Assembly: GCA_900470195.1 (NCBI GenBank)
Contig: UEIJ01000001.1
Location: 372,001-436,000 of the forward strand
Direction: 5' to 3'
Length of the DNA stretch: 64,000 nucleotides
Source of the DNA: Hyphomicrobiales bacterium
GTDB taxonomy: Bacteria; Pseudomonadota; Alphaproteobacteria; Rhizobiales; Rhizobiaceae
Under the pieces are notes generated by a model, which did no database searches, had not been told where the DNA came from, and was given only the letters and a program-made list of their open reading frames with translations. The position numbers and the translations under genes were made by a program. Shown here piece after piece: positions 62,112 to 64,000 of the stretch (the first letter of the stretch is position 1; every line of letters begins with the position of its first letter).

Positions 62112-62876
62112 CTACCCCCAGGGTTGTCGTTCAAGCCAGGCCATTGCGATTTCCGGATCGACGCCTGCGACTTCGATGAGACGATCCGGATCGATTATTC
62201 GCAGACGCCGGTAGTGGAACTGGACGATTCCTTCCTTGCGCAGCGCGCTGAGAACACGGTTCACGTGAACGAAGGTCAAGCCGGTGGCGTCGCCGATTTG
62301 CTCCTGGGTAAGCGGCAGCACCATTTCCTCGCTGCGATGTCCTGGCCATTGTGCACGGTAACGTGTGAACAATTCAAGGAGCAGATGAGCGACCCGTTCG
62401 CGCGCTGAACGCCGACCTATGCTGGTGAGATGATCGAAAGCCAGATTGCAGTCGTGTGCAAGTGAGCGCGCCAGGCGCATGGTAATGTCGGGGTCTGCAC
62501 GCGAATGCGACGTCAGGACAGGGGTCGGAATGACCGATACCACGACGTCGGTCAGGGCTTGAGCACCGACGGTTGCGGGCGCGCTCCTCGATGAACGGAC
62601 ACCCAGAACCGCGCCAGGCAGGGCGAATTGGACAATCTGCCGTCTGCCGTCCTCCAGCAATGTGTAGATGGCTACCCATCCGTCGAGAAGGTTGAAGATG
62701 GCCTTTCCGTCGAATCCTATGCTGAACAAATCCCGGCCGGCTTCGACGCGTCGGTCGCCATTGCGGTAGTTGGGAATCAGTCTGTGTGCGTCGACTGGCA
62801 AGGCAACGGTGCGCGCCTCACTGTCATTGTCCTGTTTGTGACGTCCTCGTCGTTTGGTCACCTCGTCGGCCTGCAT
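62112..62876 (-). CDS. Crp/Fnr-family transcriptional regulator
   Basis: The protein has 254 residues. The N-terminal cyclic-nucleotide-binding-like domain is residues ~50-165 (AIFNLLDGWVAIYTLLEDGRRQIVQFALPGAVLG). The C-terminal Crp-type winged helix is ~185-240 (LPLTQEQIGDATGLTFVHVNRVLSALRKEGIV). The recognition helix reads THR-GLY...HVNR instead of the E-x2-S-R of Fnr/FixK, and there is no N-terminal Cys cluster, so this is not an oxygen-sensing Fnr and may not read TTGAT boxes. AGAAGG lies five bases before the ATG. It is convergent with the sigma gene. Confidence 0.87.
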   Translation of the reverse strand: MQADEVTKRRGRHKQDNDSEARTVALPVDAHRLIPNYRNGDRRVEAGRDLFSIGFDGKAIFNLLDGWVAIYTLLEDGRRQIVQFALPGAVLGVRSSRSAPATVGAQALTDVVVSVIPTPVLTSHSRADPDITMRLARSLAHDCNLAFDHLTSIGRRSARERVAHLLLELFTRYRAQWPGHRSEEMVLPLTQEQIGDATGLTFVHVNRVLSALRKEGIVQFHYRRLRIIDPDRLIEVAGVDPEIAMAWLERQPWG

Positions 62877-63193
62877 GGCCGCCTTCTGGAGGGACACGGT
62901 AATGGGGAAATTTGGTAAGGGTGGTACATTCCGTGCCTTCTCAGCGGTTTCCCAATGGTCGCAACGGAGCGACCGGGATGTCTCTCCTGATAAAGACGCT
63001 TGATGCCAGCTCACATTACACCTCCCGGGCTCCTGGCCCGTTGCGGCGGCCACGCTTGCGCAGCCAATCAATAGATCATTGATGGACCGAGCCTTCGGCG
63101 CGATAAGCGCGAAGCGATCGGCAAGCCACATTATGGTCGTGTTGCCGTTCACGCCGGACTGACGGGCGTGGCTGACGATCGACCTGGATGGCC
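62877..63193. other. Intergenic region without recognised genes
   Basis: In 317 bp upstream of the Crp/Fnr gene I see no convincing frame. One inverted repeat, ATCAAT-AGATC-ATTGAT at 63067-63083, could be a binding site. Nothing else is recognised. Confidence 0.45.
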
Positions 63194-63535
63194 TCAGATG
63201 AGCTGATTTCGGGGGATAGGCGGATCGCGGCCGAGGATGATCGAGCGCAAGCAATTCTGGCGCGAAACCCAAGTCCGCGAAGACGTGGGTAGGAAGCGCG
63301 AGAAACCGTGGGACTGCGCTGATAGGGATACAACACAGGGTGAGCATATGGCGCTACAACAACCTGAACCCGAGACGCAATCGTCGTCGTCCGACATGGC
63401 GACCTTTAGCAATGAGGTAGCCTGATGCCTCTCCGAGACGCTCGGTGTCGATTGACCGACTTGCGCCATCGACGGTCCGGCTTGTGCGAGGACAGCGATC
63501 ACACTAACAATCAGCAGTGCCAGATACCGAAGCAT
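63194..63535 (-). CDS. Small exported cysteine-rich protein
   Basis: The protein has 113 residues. The N-terminal signal peptide MLRYLALLIVSVIAVLAQAG is cleaved near SMA|Q. The mature part has DDDDCVSGSGCCSAICSPC in the middle and a basic, Pro-containing C-terminus (RDPPIPRNQLI). The pattern resembles small periplasmic proteins found with metal or redox genes, but I cannot name the family. A perfect FNR box lies 124 bp upstream. A longer frame starting at 63637 is less likely because it would bury the signal peptide. Confidence 0.5.
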   Translation of the reverse strand: MLRYLALLIVSVIAVLAQAGPSMAQVGQSTPSVSERHQATSLLKVAMSDDDDCVSGSGCCSAICSPCVVSLSAQSHGFSRFLPTSSRTWVSRQNCLRSIILGRDPPIPRNQLI

Positions 63536-63658
63536 AAAATCGAATTCTCGGCGGTTTACAGGTCGCGCACCCTCGCTCCGCATGCACCTGGACTGGTTTT
63601 CTGCACACGAGACGAGAAAGCTACTTTTGCATCTCACTACATTGTTTGCAAGACCGCT

Positions 63659-63672
63659 TTGATCCAGATCAA
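63659..63672. promoter_or_regulatory. FNR/FixK-type box
   Basis: TTGATCCAGATCAA, a perfect match to TTGAT-N4-ATCAA. It lies between the minus-strand Cys-rich gene (start 63535) and the plus-strand gene starting near 63835, so it could activate either. Confidence 0.7.
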
Positions 63673-63761
63673 CACGCCAACTGGAATCCGTCGCTATAGC
63701 GTGCCTCGTTAGCCCTACCGCGAATACATGACGGGCTGGCCGCCAATGCTACCCGCGATGC

Positions 63762-63775
63762 TTGATCGAGATTAA
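63762..63775. promoter_or_regulatory. Imperfect FNR-type box
   Basis: TTGATCGAGATTAA, nine of ten consensus positions. It is 60 bp before the partial plus-strand gene and 103 bp from the perfect box at 63659. Confidence 0.5.
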
Positions 63776-63834
63776 AGAGCGAGCGGCAAAATGATGCTTC
63801 TCTCATCGTCACAGAATCCTCCCGCGGGATGGAA

Positions 63835-64000
63835 ATGTCATCGATAGCCTCCGTGCCGGCAGATCGAAAACGCATCATCGGCGTGCTCATCGTGCGCACG
63901 CGCAGGAGAACCATGCTCAGCCCCTTCTTCGCGAAATCCGAGGGACTGCTGCTGATCGACCCCGCCACTCGCGCGCGTGATTTTCGGCGGAACCCGCAAC
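63835..64000 (+). CDS. Partial protein resembling the NifX/NafY-type cofactor-binding family
   Basis: An ATG at 63835 opens a frame that runs off the right edge, giving 55 residues. The visible part (ADRKRIIGVLIVRTRR, then FFAKSEGLLLIDPATR, FRRNP) resembles the start of dinitrogenase iron-molybdenum cofactor-binding (NifX/NifB C-terminal) domains, which read like FGRAxxFLIYDxxT...ENP. Match is weak and incomplete. It is not evidence of nitrogen fixation; such domains occur in many non-fixing bacteria. Confidence 0.35.
   Translation, partial: MSSIASVPADRKRIIGVLIVRTRRRTMLSPFFAKSEGLLLIDPATRARDFRRNPQ

Noticed and set aside
63835-64000. Evidence of nitrogen fixation from the NifX-like fragment
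   Set aside because: Only 55 residues are visible, the similarity is weak, and no nif structural gene is present; the fold occurs in many non-fixing bacteria.

Overview
The window looks like the chromosome of an alphaproteobacterium of the order Hyphomicrobiales, most likely the Brucella/Ochrobactrum group. The evidence is gene content and order (Dpp-type operon with GntR, ALDH and SDR; LhgO; a CynX-like carrier), short SD-led genes joined by ATGA overlaps, and a dispersed CTCATCCTGAGGAGG palindrome of the Bru-RS/rhizobial type. The genus is an inference; no rRNA gene is present.

Left part (1-20.4 kb), chromosomal backbone. It holds a partial membrane protein, a truncated diguanylate cyclase, lhgO and a DEDD exonuclease. 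A minus-strand catabolic operon of about 9.7 kb follows (gntR-ALDH-SDR-solute-binding protein-dppBCDF-amidase). Next come a LysR gene divergent from a three-gene unit (exported ankyrin protein, nucleoside deaminase, CynX-like MFS), a DHA2 MFS exporter, tRNA-Gly(GCC) and a YghZ-type aldo/keto reductase.

Boundary (20.4-21.5 kb). A gene-free stretch carries two and a bit copies of a 187-bp direct repeat. Each copy contains, on the minus strand, the 3' half of an initiator-tRNA-like sequence. The third copy breaks off at 21338, where the accessory gene set starts.

Accessory region (21.5-64 kb). This is a coherent low-oxygen/energy-stress island. It has a Na+-NQR-type operon (nqrA-F, apbE, nqrM) with a perfect FNR box; universal stress, CBS, DUF1269 and HdeD proteins; a MaoC-Pta/AckA pair; a YhiI-RbbA-YhhJ-type exporter; an alcohol dehydrogenase; a complete arginine deiminase operon (arcDABC); a P-type cation ATPase; phosphoketolase; an ECF sigma factor; and a Crp/Fnr regulator. 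Phosphoketolase plus AckA, and ArcA-ArcB-ArcC, are two routes of substrate-level ATP synthesis. Nqr would couple NADH oxidation to ion pumping.

Two things stand out. First, one 16-bp palindrome (GTCATC-N4-GTTGAC and close variants) occurs seven times, placed before five different transcription units of the island (usp, tetR-pta-ackA, the exporter, arc and xfp) and as a tandem pair beside an IS21 element. This suggests one shared regulator. Second, the island is eroding. There is an in-frame TAG in nqrA, an in-frame TGA in a usp gene, frameshifts in the alcohol dehydrogenase and istA, and remnants of phaC and fabI on either side of pta-ackA. All functional statements are from reading the sequence; no database search was possible.
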